Shown: piece by piece, positions 7,006 through 16,013 of the stretch
How the letters are laid out: each line of letters starts with the position of its first letter
Position numbering within the stretch: the first letter of the stretch is position 1
NCBI GenBank assembly: GCA_003478355.1
Contig: QUFC01000028.1
Location: 1-54,389 of the forward strand
Direction: 5' to 3'
DNA length: 54,389 nt
Source: Lachnospiraceae bacterium AM48-27BH
GTDB lineage: Bacteria; Bacillota; Clostridia; Lachnospirales; Lachnospiraceae
The notes under the pieces: generated by a model
Databases searched by the model: none
The model's input: the letters and a program-made list of their open reading frames with translations, nothing else
Told to the model about the DNA's origin: nothing
Program-made: the position numbers and the translations under genes

Positions 7006-8148
7006 CTACAGAGAGTCACACGCCCCACGAGCGCCAATGTCCGTACTGACATTCCACGGGTAATCGTCGCAACTCACGGCACGAGCGCCGCAATTCGCCC
7101 CACTGTTCCAGCTGCCGCCCGCTATCAGCGCCGCCAGAGAATATGCGTAATACTGGTAAATGTTACCAACGTCGTAAGACTTCTCGCCTGTGTTCAATGG
7201 GCTTTTCTTGTCCCAGCCCCACGCTACGCTTGCGTGGTAGTCTGCATTTGTGGCGTGTTCCGCTCTTGTAATAAGCTCGTCCAGCCACTCCCAGACACGC
7301 CCCACGGCATCTACAACGCCCACGGAAGAAACGGCATTTACCACACTGCCTGTTACGCCCCTGCCTGTGTTGCTGGTGGCGCTCCATGCGTTTGTATTTG
7401 CGTTATCCAGTCCGGCAGGGCTGCCAAAAGCATAAGCGCAAAATTCCGCATAGTTCGGCAGGCGTTTACCGCTCTTTGCCAGACGTTCTACAAAGTTATA
7501 CCAGTTCATGCTTTCTGTACCCGTCATAGGTGCGCAGCCGTACTCTGATTTCAAGCCCTTTGCTCCGTCGTCAGAATTAAGGTAAATATCTACCCATGTG
7601 CCACCGCCTAAATATACCATACCCTCTGGGCTGCATTTCGGGCGGTGTCCCAGTGTCCATACAGAACGTGGTACAATGCCGTTGCTTACTGCGCTTTCCC
7701 AGCCTGTGCCAAAAATAACGCTGCTGCCATTAAGCGGCTGTAAATTGCTGTCCACCTTGCGGCAGCGTCCATAATGAAAGCCGCCGATTTTACGGCTGTT
7801 TGTAGCGTTCCAGCCCGTCGGGTATGTAGAGTTAAGGGAAATTACGTATTTCTCGTCTGCGCTGTCAATTCTGCTATCGCAGATATATACGTAATAGTCT
7901 TTACCTACCGCAAAAGCGCTGCCTGCGTCCAGATTAGCAGCCGTAAGAATGGTGTTTGCTGTCTTGAAAATTCCAGCACCACCCACGGCAATTACGCAAC
8001 CCTCTACTACGGTCAGTTCATTTGCTCCGCTGGCGTAAATGTACTCATTGCTCGGTGCTACAATATCGCTGATTGTAGCCATTTTATTTACGTTCAAAAG
8101 CGCCCTTGCGTCGGTCTTTGTAACGTCGTCCACTAATAATCTACTCAT
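7006..8148 (-). CDS. DGR target protein, C-type-lectin-fold receptor-binding tail protein
   Basis: A 380-residue protein. The N-terminal ~130 residues look like a virion-attachment region of the tail-fibre type. The C-terminal half is a formylglycine-generating-enzyme/C-type-lectin-like fold (WYNFVERLAKSGKRLPNYAE, then VGRVWEWLDE) and ends in the variable repeat (LIAGGSWNSGANCGARA to GACDSL). Relative to the template, seven Asn codons are changed, four to Ser and three to Asp. It is the last tail gene, so it most likely binds the bacterial surface and is diversified to change host range. Its start overlaps the stop of the gene upstream. Confidence 0.93.
   Translation of the reverse strand: MSRLLVDDVTKTDARALLNVNKMATISDIVAPSNEYIYASGANELTVVEGCVIAVGGAGIFKTANTILTAANLDAGSAFAVGKDYYVYICDSRIDSADEKYVISLNSTYPTGWNATNSRKIGGFHYGRCRKVDSNLQPLNGSSVIFGTGWESAVSNGIVPRSVWTLGHRPKCSPEGMVYLGGGTWVDIYLNSDDGAKGLKSEYGCAPMTGTESMNWYNFVERLAKSGKRLPNYAEFCAYAFGSPAGLDNANTNAWSATSNTGRGVTGSVVNAVSSVGVVDAVGRVWEWLDELITRAEHATNADYHASVAWGWDKKSPLNTGEKSYDVGNIYQYYAYSLAALIAGGSWNSGANCGARAVSCDDYPWNVSTDIGARGACDSL
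7014..7139 (-). repeat. DGR variable repeat (VR)
   Basis: This is the 3' end of the target gene, ending 6 bp before the stop codon (7006-7008). It aligns base for base with the TR. The 27 coding-3' bases (7014-7040) show no substitutions and contain a GC-rich stretch (GCGCTCGTGGGGCG in coding sense). This fits the initiation-of-mutagenic-homology part of a DGR. Confidence 0.96.
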
Positions 8149-8578
8149 ACTGCTTTAATACTCCTTTCAGTGCTGCAATGTCGTCTGTTGTCATTCCTGC
8201 CACGGTGTCTGTGCGTTCCAGCGCAATTACCTTGCAGCCCGCTTTTACCGCTTTGGAAAGTGTAAGGGCTGTTCTGTCGTTTCCTGCCTCTCCTGCTGCC
8301 GCTGCCTCGTCGGTCTGGATATGTGTTACTCCCTGCACCGTGCCGGATACGTCGCCCGCTACGAATTTCATACCTACCGCTGCCTCGTCGCAGTAATATA
8401 CCGTAACCGCCTTTTTCTCTTCCTCTACAGCTGCTACGCCGCACTCAATATAACGCTGGTTCTCTGCGCTCTCGATTTTTGCCAGCAAATCCGCTGCCGC
8501 CAGTTCTCCGCTTGCTACCATAGCAAGGCAGTTGTAATAGTCCTCTTTTGTCTTTAATACTTTAGGAAATCCTTTCAT
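8141..8578 (-). CDS. Phage tail-region protein of unknown function
   Basis: A 145-residue protein that starts MKGFPKVLKTKEDYYNCLAM. It has an Ala/Glu-rich helical first half (residues ~20-55) and a small beta-like domain after it. It lies between the tail fibre and the DGR target, and its stop overlaps the target start by eight bases. A tail-fibre assembly chaperone is possible from the position alone; I do not recognise the family. Confidence 0.7.
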   Translation of the reverse strand: MKGFPKVLKTKEDYYNCLAMVASGELAAADLLAKIESAENQRYIECGVAAVEEEKKAVTVYYCDEAAVGMKFVAGDVSGTVQGVTHIQTDEAAAAGEAGNDRTALTLSKAVKAGCKVIALERTDTVAGMTTDDIAALKGVLKQYE

Positions 8579-8592
8579 GGTCTGCCGCCTTT

Positions 8593-9728
8593 CTAAAATG
8601 TATTTGCAAGATAGGAATTACCCACGTAGGTAACCCCTAACACTGCCGTTTCTACTGTTCTTTCGTAATGCTGGCTCATGTATGCCGCACCCATGTAGCA
8701 CAATCCCAGTACAGCATCATGCTTATAGTCAATGCCCCAGCCGTTTTCTACTCTCTTAAGTCGCTCGTCCAGCGCTGCTATTACCTCTTTGGTTTCTTTC
8801 GTGCCCGCCTCTGCCTGCTTTTTCACTTCCTGCATGGCTGCTGCCAGCTCTTCAATTTGCAGTTGCAGGCTGCCTGCTATGTCCTCGCCCAGCTTGTCCT
8901 TGATACTCTCAAACCATGTGTTAAATTCGTTTTCAGCGTCCGACTGGAATAGCTTAATTTTTGCCATAAAGTCTGTATAGGCGTTTAAAAGTTCCTTATC
9001 CCAGTTGTCAAGCGTGCTTTCAAAACTGCTGTATCTTTCATTAAACCGGCTCTCATACTGCGCAAATAAGCCCTCTGTCTTGCTTACGTAGCTGTCATAT
9101 ACGCCCGCAATCTCTGTAAGGTACTTTTCCATACTCTGCTTATATGCGCTGAACTCGTCCAGCACGGCTGCGCTGTAGGTGTTGAAAAAGTCCGTAAACT
9201 GCTTTGTAAGCACGCTTGCGTCTATCTCTTCCACCGTTCCTGTTACAATGCCGCAGACTGCGCTATTAAACCGCTGGTCTGTGATGTTCTGCGTCTGTAT
9301 CCTTGTTACACCCTTGCCTACGTAAATATCTGCAAGCGCAAGCTCCCATATTTCCGTAGTGCGTGTTACTGCCGTTGCTGTCGGCTTTGCAGACGGTGTG
9401 CCTTTCAGCACCGCAATATACATATCTCTTTGCGGCAAATCCCAGCGAACTACTACCCTGTCCACCCTGTTAAGCGCTCCCTCTGCCGTATCCAGTGTTA
9501 CGCTAAGCGTTGCAGGATTTCTAAAGGCGTAGCCGTTTATAAAGGCATAGCTGCATTTACTCTTATTTCCATGCCGCTGTAAGCTACCACCTGTAGCCCG
9601 TCGCTCGGCTTTGGAAAAATGCCGTTTGCAATGAAAGTAGCAAAGTACCACGCCCAATCCTCGGCTTTATATACCCTGTCGTACTCTCCGTCTACTGCCA
9701 CGGCATTAAACGGTAAGCTGTTTGCCAT
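8593..9728 (-). CDS. Tail fibre / baseplate protein with long coiled coil (frameshifted in this assembly)
   Basis: Restored length is about 378 residues. The N-terminus begins MANSLPFNAVAVDGEYDRVY and continues in the next frame as YAFINGYAFRNPATLS. The break is at about 9550, where one extra C rejoins the frames. The early part (about residues 1-150) is the domain found at the start of many Firmicutes tail fibres (RVDRVVVRWDLPQRDMYIAV). The middle is a long coiled coil (FESTLDNWDKELLNAYTDF, then LQLQIEELAAAMQEVKKQA). The C-terminus is a short tyrosine-rich end. Probably a structural shaft that carries the receptor-binding proteins. Confidence 0.85.
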
Positions 9729-9733
9729 TTCTG

Positions 9734-10888
9734 CTACCTCACTTTCCTAATCTGGTCTACCAGTGTCGGCAGGCTGTCGCCAAAAGTCGCCTCTACGGTT
9801 TCCTTGCCTTTCTGGTATGTTTCTGTTACTTCTGTAATACGTGCATCTATCTGTATGCTCCACTTGGTTTCTTTGCAAGTAATGCGGTCGCCTAAATCAA
9901 AATCAGCCTTAAATTTCAAGTTTGAATTTGTATTTATGGTACTTACAAAATTTATGTTCTTTCCGTAGTTTTCCAGCTCTGCGCTGCCTCTCGTTTTCAG
10001 CATTGCAATATAGGTATTCAGCGGTATTGTTACTTCTGTTTCCCCCTGCTGGTATTTTCTGGCAATGTCCGTAGCGTCGCAAAATACCTCTACCAAATCC
10101 AGCCCCGCTGCGCCCTCGCCGTCCACTGTGGTTACTGGCTGGCTGCCGCCGTCGTCAGCTGCTCCCTGCACATAAATAAAGTTGCCGCAGTTCTCTATAC
10201 TTGCTGTATATTCCTGCTCATTGACATTATCAAAATCTTTTGAAAATATGCAGGGCGTGTTACCCTCAGTATTTGTGGCTGTAAGGTCATTGCCCTTATA
10301 CAGATAAAAACCAAACATTCTCTCTCTTTCGTTAAGCAGAATGTCGTAGCCCAACTTTCCAGCCTGCGCCCTTGCCTTTACTTCCTGCCCCAGCTGTGCG
10401 TATACCTCGTTTGCATATTCAACCGCCACGCCATCAATGGTTTCCTGCGCCAGAAATGTAAACAATGGAAAACGCCGCTTTGTGCCTGCCTCGCTACCGC
10501 AGTTGTTCTTTACCATAAGGTTTATAAGGTACTGGTTTGTACCTGTTGCCACAATCTGCGGATAAATGCAACGCTTATTAAGCCACCAGCTAAGCATATA
10601 GCCCTGCGCCTCTAACTGCTCTACGCCGTTCTCGTCTTTGGTAATGTGTACATAGGTTATCTGCGCTGCCCTGCGCCATACGCCGCCGTCAGCGGTCTTT
10701 ACTTCCTTTTTTCCGTCGTGCTTTGTTATCAAATTGCCCTCTACCAGCAAACGGCTGTTATTGTCCGTAATCGGCGCAAGCAGGCTAAAAGTTCCTACGT
10801 CAAAATATTTTGTATGCCATATCAGGCTTGGCAGTTCGTCTATAGCTCCCAGCGGCTGTACTGTCTTGTCAAATACTCTAAGCTCCAT
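9734..10888 (-). CDS. Tail-associated baseplate protein (Gp37-like)
   Basis: A 384-residue protein that begins MELRVFDKTVQPLGAIDE. It resembles the siphovirus ReqiPepy6 Gp37-like/tail-endopeptidase baseplate family (IWHTKYFDVGTFSLLAP near residues 24-40; LGDRITCKETKWSIQIDARI near the end). It follows the Dit gene as baseplate hub proteins do. No peptidase catalytic residues are evident. Confidence 0.8.
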   Translation of the reverse strand: MELRVFDKTVQPLGAIDELPSLIWHTKYFDVGTFSLLAPITDNNSRLLVEGNLITKHDGKKEVKTADGGVWRRAAQITYVHITKDENGVEQLEAQGYMLSWWLNKRCIYPQIVATGTNQYLINLMVKNNCGSEAGTKRRFPLFTFLAQETIDGVAVEYANEVYAQLGQEVKARAQAGKLGYDILLNERERMFGFYLYKGNDLTATNTEGNTPCIFSKDFDNVNEQEYTASIENCGNFIYVQGAADDGGSQPVTTVDGEGAAGLDLVEVFCDATDIARKYQQGETEVTIPLNTYIAMLKTRGSAELENYGKNINFVSTINTNSNLKFKADFDLGDRITCKETKWSIQIDARITEVTETYQKGKETVEATFGDSLPTLVDQIRKVR

Positions 10889-10892
10889 ACCG

Positions 10893-11780
10893 TCACACTC
10901 CTAAAAATTCCTTGCTGTAGAATATGGATACTTCCAGAGAATTTACGCCGCTGGCTGCATCATACCTAAACATATTGTCGCCTATGGCAAGCTGCATAAA
11001 TGTACTGTCTACATCAATGTAGCGGAAATAGTCGGTTTCTACGCCGTCCCTTATCAGCTTAGCACCCTTGCTGCCGTACTTCGTGTTAATCTCTATCACG
11101 TCGCCCGTTTTCATAGTGGCGTTAATCTGTATAAATTCCTCGGTATCCACATTAAGCAGTATCGGGTTTGAAACTGTCCCCAGTGCTGTAAACCTTATCC
11201 TCATTCCCGTTGATACGTCGCCCTCGTTGTAGCAGTCCACTATTACGCTTTCCGCTCGGTATCCGTATATCATGCTCTTTGTGCTGTCCTTTTCGATAAC
11301 GCAAGGGAAATGCCACGCAGCCACCCAGCTTGCTATATCCTCTTTTGTTTCTTCCTCTTCCCGCCAGAACGGGTTAAGGCACTCTATTTGTAAATCAAAC
11401 TCATAAAGTACCTCTTTCTTTAGTATCTTAGGCTCTCCATACGCCCTACAATCAATCACGCGCTTAAAGCCGCCGTACTCATACACCAGCGTAGCGCTAA
11501 GCTCTGGGTTAAATATCTTAAGCATACGGCGGCGCAGTTCCAATGCCTGCGCCTTGTCCCGTGTGTTGATATGTCCCACTACGTCTATGTCCCTCGCCTC
11601 GATACGCTGCCCTACGTAGGTGTCGCCGTGCTGTCCCATACTGTTTGTGCTGTAAATGACGCTCGTAACGCCGGAAATGCCCTCTACGTCTTTACTTATA
11701 TTGCAATGGTATACGCTGTCTACTCCCAGCTCTAACCGCTCGCCCCTTGAATTTATGTAAGTCAGTTTTTCATTTTCCAT
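10893..11780 (-). CDS. Distal tail protein (Dit family)
   Basis: A 295-residue protein of the phage tail family (Sipho_tail): IDVVGHINTRDKAQALELRR near residues 65-90, ATLVYEYGGFKRVIDCRAYG near 95-115, and a beta-rich C-terminal half. Dit forms the hexameric hub that joins the tail tube to the baseplate. It follows the tape measure gene, the standard order. Confidence 0.85.
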   Translation of the reverse strand: MENEKLTYINSRGERLELGVDSVYHCNISKDVEGISGVTSVIYSTNSMGQHGDTYVGQRIEARDIDVVGHINTRDKAQALELRRRMLKIFNPELSATLVYEYGGFKRVIDCRAYGEPKILKKEVLYEFDLQIECLNPFWREEEETKEDIASWVAAWHFPCVIEKDSTKSMIYGYRAESVIVDCYNEGDVSTGMRIRFTALGTVSNPILLNVDTEEFIQINATMKTGDVIEINTKYGSKGAKLIRDGVETDYFRYIDVDSTFMQLAIGDNMFRYDAASGVNSLEVSIFYSKEFLGV

Positions 11781-11783
11781 GTG

Positions 11784-14783
11784 TTACACCGTCCTTGCTA
11801 TCATTCTGAACTGTCGAGCTGCCTCTTTCTGCTGCTTTGCATAGTCCGTGGTATTCGCATAAATATACTGATTGACAACTACGCCGCCTGCTGCACTGCC
11901 GCCACCTCTCGGCTTTGGCTTTTTGTCGTCGTTATCATACTTAAATTCATTGCCTACATTTACCTTTGCGTCTACGTCAAACTCCTGCGGTACGCTGTCC
12001 TCAATCATTTTCTTAACGCCGCCGATTTCATTAGAAAAGCCAACGCCGATACCCTGCGCCAGATATACGCCGATTTCGTCACGCATCAGCTTAGACGGGC
12101 TGGCAATTCCGAATAAATCTTTAAGGAAGTCGGTAACGTCTCCTACCCAGTCGCTTATTTTGTCTTTTATCCACCTCGTAGCGCCGCTTATGCCGTTCCA
12201 GATGCCCTCTACCATGTTTTTACCGAACCCTGCAAACGTACTGCCAATATCCTTAAATACGTCTGTTATTCCAGTAATTACATTTTTCATGCCCTCTACG
12301 GCTTTGTTCTTTACTTCTGTACCCCATGTAGCCACTTTGGAAATTGCACCAGAAATGCTGTTATAAATCTTTTGCGGTATTTCCTTAACAATCGTAACAA
12401 TGCCCGTTACCATGGCGTTCATTACCTCTTTGGCTTTCGTAAGCATATTGTTACCCCATGTAGCCACTCTGGTTACTGCCCCTACTATGCTGTTCCAGAT
12501 TTTCTGCGGCAGTTCCTTAACAATCGTAATAACGCCTGTTACCATGGCATTCATTACCTCTTTGGCTTTCGTAAGCATATTGTTACCCCACGTAGCCACT
12601 CTGGTTACTGCGCTTACTATACTGTTCCAGATTTTAGCAGGCGTTTCTTTCACAATCGTTACAATGTTCGTAAGCATTGTGTTCATTACTTCTTTGGCTT
12701 TGGTCTGCATATTTGCGCCCCACGTAGCCACTCTGGTTACTGCGCTTACTATACTGTTCCAGATTTTCTGCGGCAGCTCCTTAACAATATCTATAACTTT
12801 CGTTACAAAATCCGTTATAACTGTGCCGCCTTTTTCCTGCATATTTGCGCCCCACTCTGCTATTTTCTCAACGCCCGCAACGATTGCCTGCGGTATCAGA
12901 GTAGGTAGCTCTTTTATTTTATTTATGATTGTCGTTACCAGCTTGCCTGCCGCCGTCAAAATCTTAGGCAGCCCCGTAATCAGTCCTGTTACAATGGCTG
13001 CTATAATTTGCGGTATGGCTGCGATTAAAAGCGGTATTGCATCTATGATGCCGTCAATCAATGCAACTATAATATCGCCCGCACTTTCGATAATAAGCGG
13101 TATGCCCTCAACCAGTGCATTTATGATAGCCGTTATGATTTCCGGCAGTGCCTCAATCAGTACAGGCAGCGCTGCTACCAGTCCCTGTGCCAGCCCCGTA
13201 AGCAGCTGTAATGCTGCTGTAATCAGCAACGGTATATTTTCTATCAGCATGGTTACAATGTTCGTAACCACCGTTACGATTGTTGGCAGCAATGTAGGTA
13301 ACGCTTGTGAGATACCTTGCGCCAATTCCGTAATAATCTGTACACCTGCCTCTAAAAGCTGCGGTAAAATGGTAAGTAGCGTATCTATGATTGTCGGTAT
13401 AATCTGCCCGATTATGCTTATCATTTCCGGCAGCATTCCAACCAGCGTATTAAGCAAGTCCTGTACGCCGCTCATTAAAGGCGGTAATAACTCCTGTATA
13501 ACCTGTGGTATATACGTTGCAAGCTGCTCTACGATTTCTCCCAGTCCGCTTACCAGCCTCGGCACTGTTTCTATTACCCTCGGTGCTATATTCCCTACCA
13601 CTGTTACAATACTGTCTACCAGATTGCTTGTAAGCTGTGAGAAATTCGCCTCGCTGTCTGCCATTCCAGCTACCCAGTTGTCCCACGCTGAACTCATAGA
13701 ACTAACCGAACCCTCTATTGTTGTACTTGCCTCTTTTGCCGTTGTCCCTGTTATGCCCATTTCCGTCTGTACGACGTGAATAGCGTCTACAACGTCTGAA
13801 TATGATGAAATATCATACTTAATGCCGGATAGCTTGCTTGCATCATCAAGCAGTCGCTGCATTTCCTCTTGTGTACCGCCATATCCCAGTTTTAAGTTAT
13901 CCAGCATGGTATAATTCTGCTTTGCAAAACCGTTATAGGCGTTCTGTATAAGCGATATATCAGTACCCATTTTATTTGCATTGTCTGACATATCCGTAAT
14001 TGCCACGTTTGCCTTTTCTGCTGCCGCTGCCGTGTCATTATTCATACTGGCAAGCAGCGACGCTGAAAAGCTGGTAACTGTTTCCATGTACTCATTTGCA
14101 GACATTCCGGCTGTTTTATATGCGTCGTTTGCATAACCAACAACCGTATCAGACGACGTTTTGAAAAGAGTTTCTACACCGCCTACAAGCTGTTCCTGTG
14201 CTGCGTATCCCTCTATCGCTTTTGTGGTAAGCGCTCCTATGGCTGTTGCCGCTCCCGCAACTGCTGCCGCCGTCGCCGCTGCTGCTGCTTTAAGCGCTGT
14301 ACCCATTCCACTTAGCACGCTTGTAAATCCAGAAAATTTTCCCTTTGCGTCGTCTGCCTGTTCCCCGCTGTCTTTTATTTCCTTTCCCATTTCGTCAGCG
14401 GCTTTTTCTGCTTTTTCCATTTCGTCAGTCGTTTTGCCTAATTCCTGCTCTGTCTTTACAAGCGCTGCTTTCTGGTAATTTAACTGGGTTTCAAGTTTTT
14501 TACTTTCTTCGCTATTGTCTCCTGTTGCCTTGCGACATTTTTCTAAAGCCGCCTCGGTTTCTTTTACCTTTTTTGCCTGCTCGTCGTATGTTTTCTGTAG
14601 TACCGTCTGCTTTGCTTTCAGCGCATCTACGCTGCTTGCATTGTCCTTATATTCAGCCGTTACAAGTTTCATTTCAGAATTAAGCACTTTAAGGGTGCTG
14701 TTAATTTCCTTGCAGGCTGCTTTATACTCTGCCTCTCCGTCAAAACTTAACCTTGTTTTGACGTTCTGCGTCTTATCTGCCAT
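11784..14783 (-). CDS. Tail tape measure protein
   Basis: A 999-residue protein, the longest in the phage. Residues ~1-150 are coiled coil (Lys/Glu/Gln-rich). Residues ~150-190 are Ala-rich and hydrophobic. Residues ~400-620 are a long hydrophobic array of IPLLIEALPEIITA-type repeats. Four or five 44-residue repeats (IVKELPQKIWNSIV core) follow. It ends in an Asp/Lys-rich tail. It sets tail length and is ejected into the cell with the DNA. It lies between the tail chaperone frames and Dit. Confidence 0.93.
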   Translation of the reverse strand: MADKTQNVKTRLSFDGEAEYKAACKEINSTLKVLNSEMKLVTAEYKDNASSVDALKAKQTVLQKTYDEQAKKVKETEAALEKCRKATGDNSEESKKLETQLNYQKAALVKTEQELGKTTDEMEKAEKAADEMGKEIKDSGEQADDAKGKFSGFTSVLSGMGTALKAAAAATAAAVAGAATAIGALTTKAIEGYAAQEQLVGGVETLFKTSSDTVVGYANDAYKTAGMSANEYMETVTSFSASLLASMNNDTAAAAEKANVAITDMSDNANKMGTDISLIQNAYNGFAKQNYTMLDNLKLGYGGTQEEMQRLLDDASKLSGIKYDISSYSDVVDAIHVVQTEMGITGTTAKEASTTIEGSVSSMSSAWDNWVAGMADSEANFSQLTSNLVDSIVTVVGNIAPRVIETVPRLVSGLGEIVEQLATYIPQVIQELLPPLMSGVQDLLNTLVGMLPEMISIIGQIIPTIIDTLLTILPQLLEAGVQIITELAQGISQALPTLLPTIVTVVTNIVTMLIENIPLLITAALQLLTGLAQGLVAALPVLIEALPEIITAIINALVEGIPLIIESAGDIIVALIDGIIDAIPLLIAAIPQIIAAIVTGLITGLPKILTAAGKLVTTIINKIKELPTLIPQAIVAGVEKIAEWGANMQEKGGTVITDFVTKVIDIVKELPQKIWNSIVSAVTRVATWGANMQTKAKEVMNTMLTNIVTIVKETPAKIWNSIVSAVTRVATWGNNMLTKAKEVMNAMVTGVITIVKELPQKIWNSIVGAVTRVATWGNNMLTKAKEVMNAMVTGIVTIVKEIPQKIYNSISGAISKVATWGTEVKNKAVEGMKNVITGITDVFKDIGSTFAGFGKNMVEGIWNGISGATRWIKDKISDWVGDVTDFLKDLFGIASPSKLMRDEIGVYLAQGIGVGFSNEIGGVKKMIEDSVPQEFDVDAKVNVGNEFKYDNDDKKPKPRGGGSAAGGVVVNQYIYANTTDYAKQQKEAARQFRMIARTV
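12300..12830 (-). repeat. 132-bp tandem repeats in the tape measure gene
   Basis: Near-identical 132-bp units (for example CCAGAT at 12495, 12627 and 12759) encode 44-residue repeats with the cores KIWNSIVSAVTRVATWG and TKAKEVMNAMVT. About four copies are visible. Copy number would change tail length and may be collapsed or expanded in assembly. Confidence 0.85.
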
Positions 14784-14785
14784 AA

Positions 14786-14974
14786 TTAAAAGCCCCCTAA
14801 CGCTATGTCTATATCGTCCATGTTTTCTGTGGCTGCTGGTGTCCCCGCCTGTTTCTGTCGGAAAATGTGCGGGTTATATTCCTTGTGATATTTAAACAGT
14901 GTCGTTATCTGGTATGATGTTTTTCTCCACGCCTCACGTTCCCTGTATCTCAAAAGCACTACTGCAATATACAA
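14786..14974 (-). CDS. Tail assembly chaperone, -1 frame extension (GT-like)
   Basis: A 62-codon frame with only a TTG start candidate and no clear ribosome site. It is open in the -1 frame across the end of the 14989-15393 gene. The join would lie near GGAAAAT just before that gene's stop. Siphoviruses make a second chaperone by frameshift just before the tape measure gene, so this is most likely the GT-type extension. The same reading would also result from one missing A in the assembly. Confidence 0.6.
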   Translation of the reverse strand: MYIAVVLLRYREREAWRKTSYQITTLFKYHKEYNPHIFRQKQAGTPAATENMDDIDIALGGF

Positions 14975-14988
14975 AAGCCGTGCAGTAT

Positions 14989-15393
14989 CTAATTTTCCTG
15001 CACGGCTGCCCTGTTTCCCTCTTCTGTTGTTTCTTCTCCGTCGTTTTCGTTCTCTGTGTCGCTGTTGTCTCCCGCAGTTCCTCTGTAGAACGATTTAAAA
15101 ATAGCGTTCTGTACTTCCTGCAAATTTCCTGCGTGTATCAGTCTGCCTACCCTTTTCTCTTCAAGCAGCTGGGCGTTTTCGTCCTCTGCTAAAAGTGCCT
15201 CGTTAATAAGCAGCGTAAGTAACCACCTTGTATCTTTAAAAAGGTTTGGGTTATCTTTATTGAATACCTCGCTTAATTTGTCGTAGCCCCCAAACTTTTC
15301 CTGTACTTCGTCTAATGCGTTCAGTGAAAAAAGTAAACCATATTCTTTGCCGTTCAGCTCTACGGGAAAAGCCCCGCTCTTTAATGCTCCCAT
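14989..15393 (-). CDS. Tail assembly chaperone (G-like)
   Basis: A 134-residue protein, beginning MGALKSGAFPVELNGKEYG, with an acidic tail (NSDTENENDGEETTEEG). Its size and its place between major tail protein and tape measure fit the first tail assembly chaperone. An A-rich stretch at its end may be a -1 frameshift site into the next frame. Confidence 0.75.
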   Translation of the reverse strand: MGALKSGAFPVELNGKEYGLLFSLNALDEVQEKFGGYDKLSEVFNKDNPNLFKDTRWLLTLLINEALLAEDENAQLLEEKRVGRLIHAGNLQEVQNAIFKSFYRGTAGDNSDTENENDGEETTEEGNRAAVQEN

Positions 15394-15442
15394 GATATAA
15401 AATTAAGGCGCAGCCCATGCTACGCCTCTCTCCTTTCCTGTT

Positions 15443-16006
15443 TTATACACTTTCCATTGCTGCTGCCTTTTCCGGCACTGCTGTAAACCACGTTTTAGCC
15501 GCTGCGCTTTCCTCTGTTCCCACAAAGTCTGCTTTCCACAAGTTATCTTTCTTTCTTGTTGTAAAAGATGCCTCAATGTCCGGCGTGTTAAATTTGATAC
15601 TCTCGCCCTTTGTTTCGTACTTTTCAGACGGTACTTTAAATTTTGCTTTAAGCAGCCATACGTAACGGTATTTACCACCCGTTTTCTTAGCTCTGAACCC
15701 TACAGCAACATACGGCGGCTCGTCCTCTTTTCCCGCCCATACTACGCTGTTCTTATCTACTGCCTGTCCCAGCAGCTCTGCCAGCACTTCCGGCGTAAGG
15801 TCTTTAATTCCCAGTTTAAGCGTTCCGCTTGCAAACTCCGTGACGCTCTCGCTTAATGTGTCGTCTGCATACAAGCTGCCGTCTGCTGTCTTTACGGATA
15901 AATCTGCGCTCATTGCCTCTGCCATTTTCTTAGGTGTCCCGTAGCTCTCTGCTCCGTCTGCCTCTGTGCATACGGCGTAATATAAATCTTTCAGTCCCAG
16001 TGTCAT
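15443..16006 (-). CDS. Major tail (tube) protein
   Basis: A 187-residue beta-rich protein: MTLGLKDLYYAVCTEADG at the start, LSESVTEFASGTLKLGIKDL in the middle and YRYVWLLKAKFKVPSE near residue 130. This matches Firmicutes siphovirus tail tube proteins. It sits after the tail terminator and before the chaperones. Confidence 0.85.
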   Translation of the reverse strand: MTLGLKDLYYAVCTEADGAESYGTPKKMAEAMSADLSVKTADGSLYADDTLSESVTEFASGTLKLGIKDLTPEVLAELLGQAVDKNSVVWAGKEDEPPYVAVGFRAKKTGGKYRYVWLLKAKFKVPSEKYETKGESIKFNTPDIEASFTTRKKDNLWKADFVGTEESAAAKTWFTAVPEKAAAMESV

Positions 16007-16013
16007 TGTTTAA

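Noticed and set aside
7006..7139. TR/VR pair as a simple gene duplication or assembly artefact
   Set aside because: All differences fall at template adenines and none at other bases, which a duplication with random drift would not produce.
12300..12830. Regular repeats that could suggest a CRISPR array
   Set aside because: The units are 132 bp, contiguous, in frame and coding within the tape measure gene. There are no short repeats with unique spacers.
12400..13779. 459-codon open frame on the plus strand
   Set aside because: It lies exactly opposite the tape measure gene. Its composition (Ile, Val, Ser, Cys-rich) is what the reverse of that repetitive gene gives, and no ribosome site or family match is visible.
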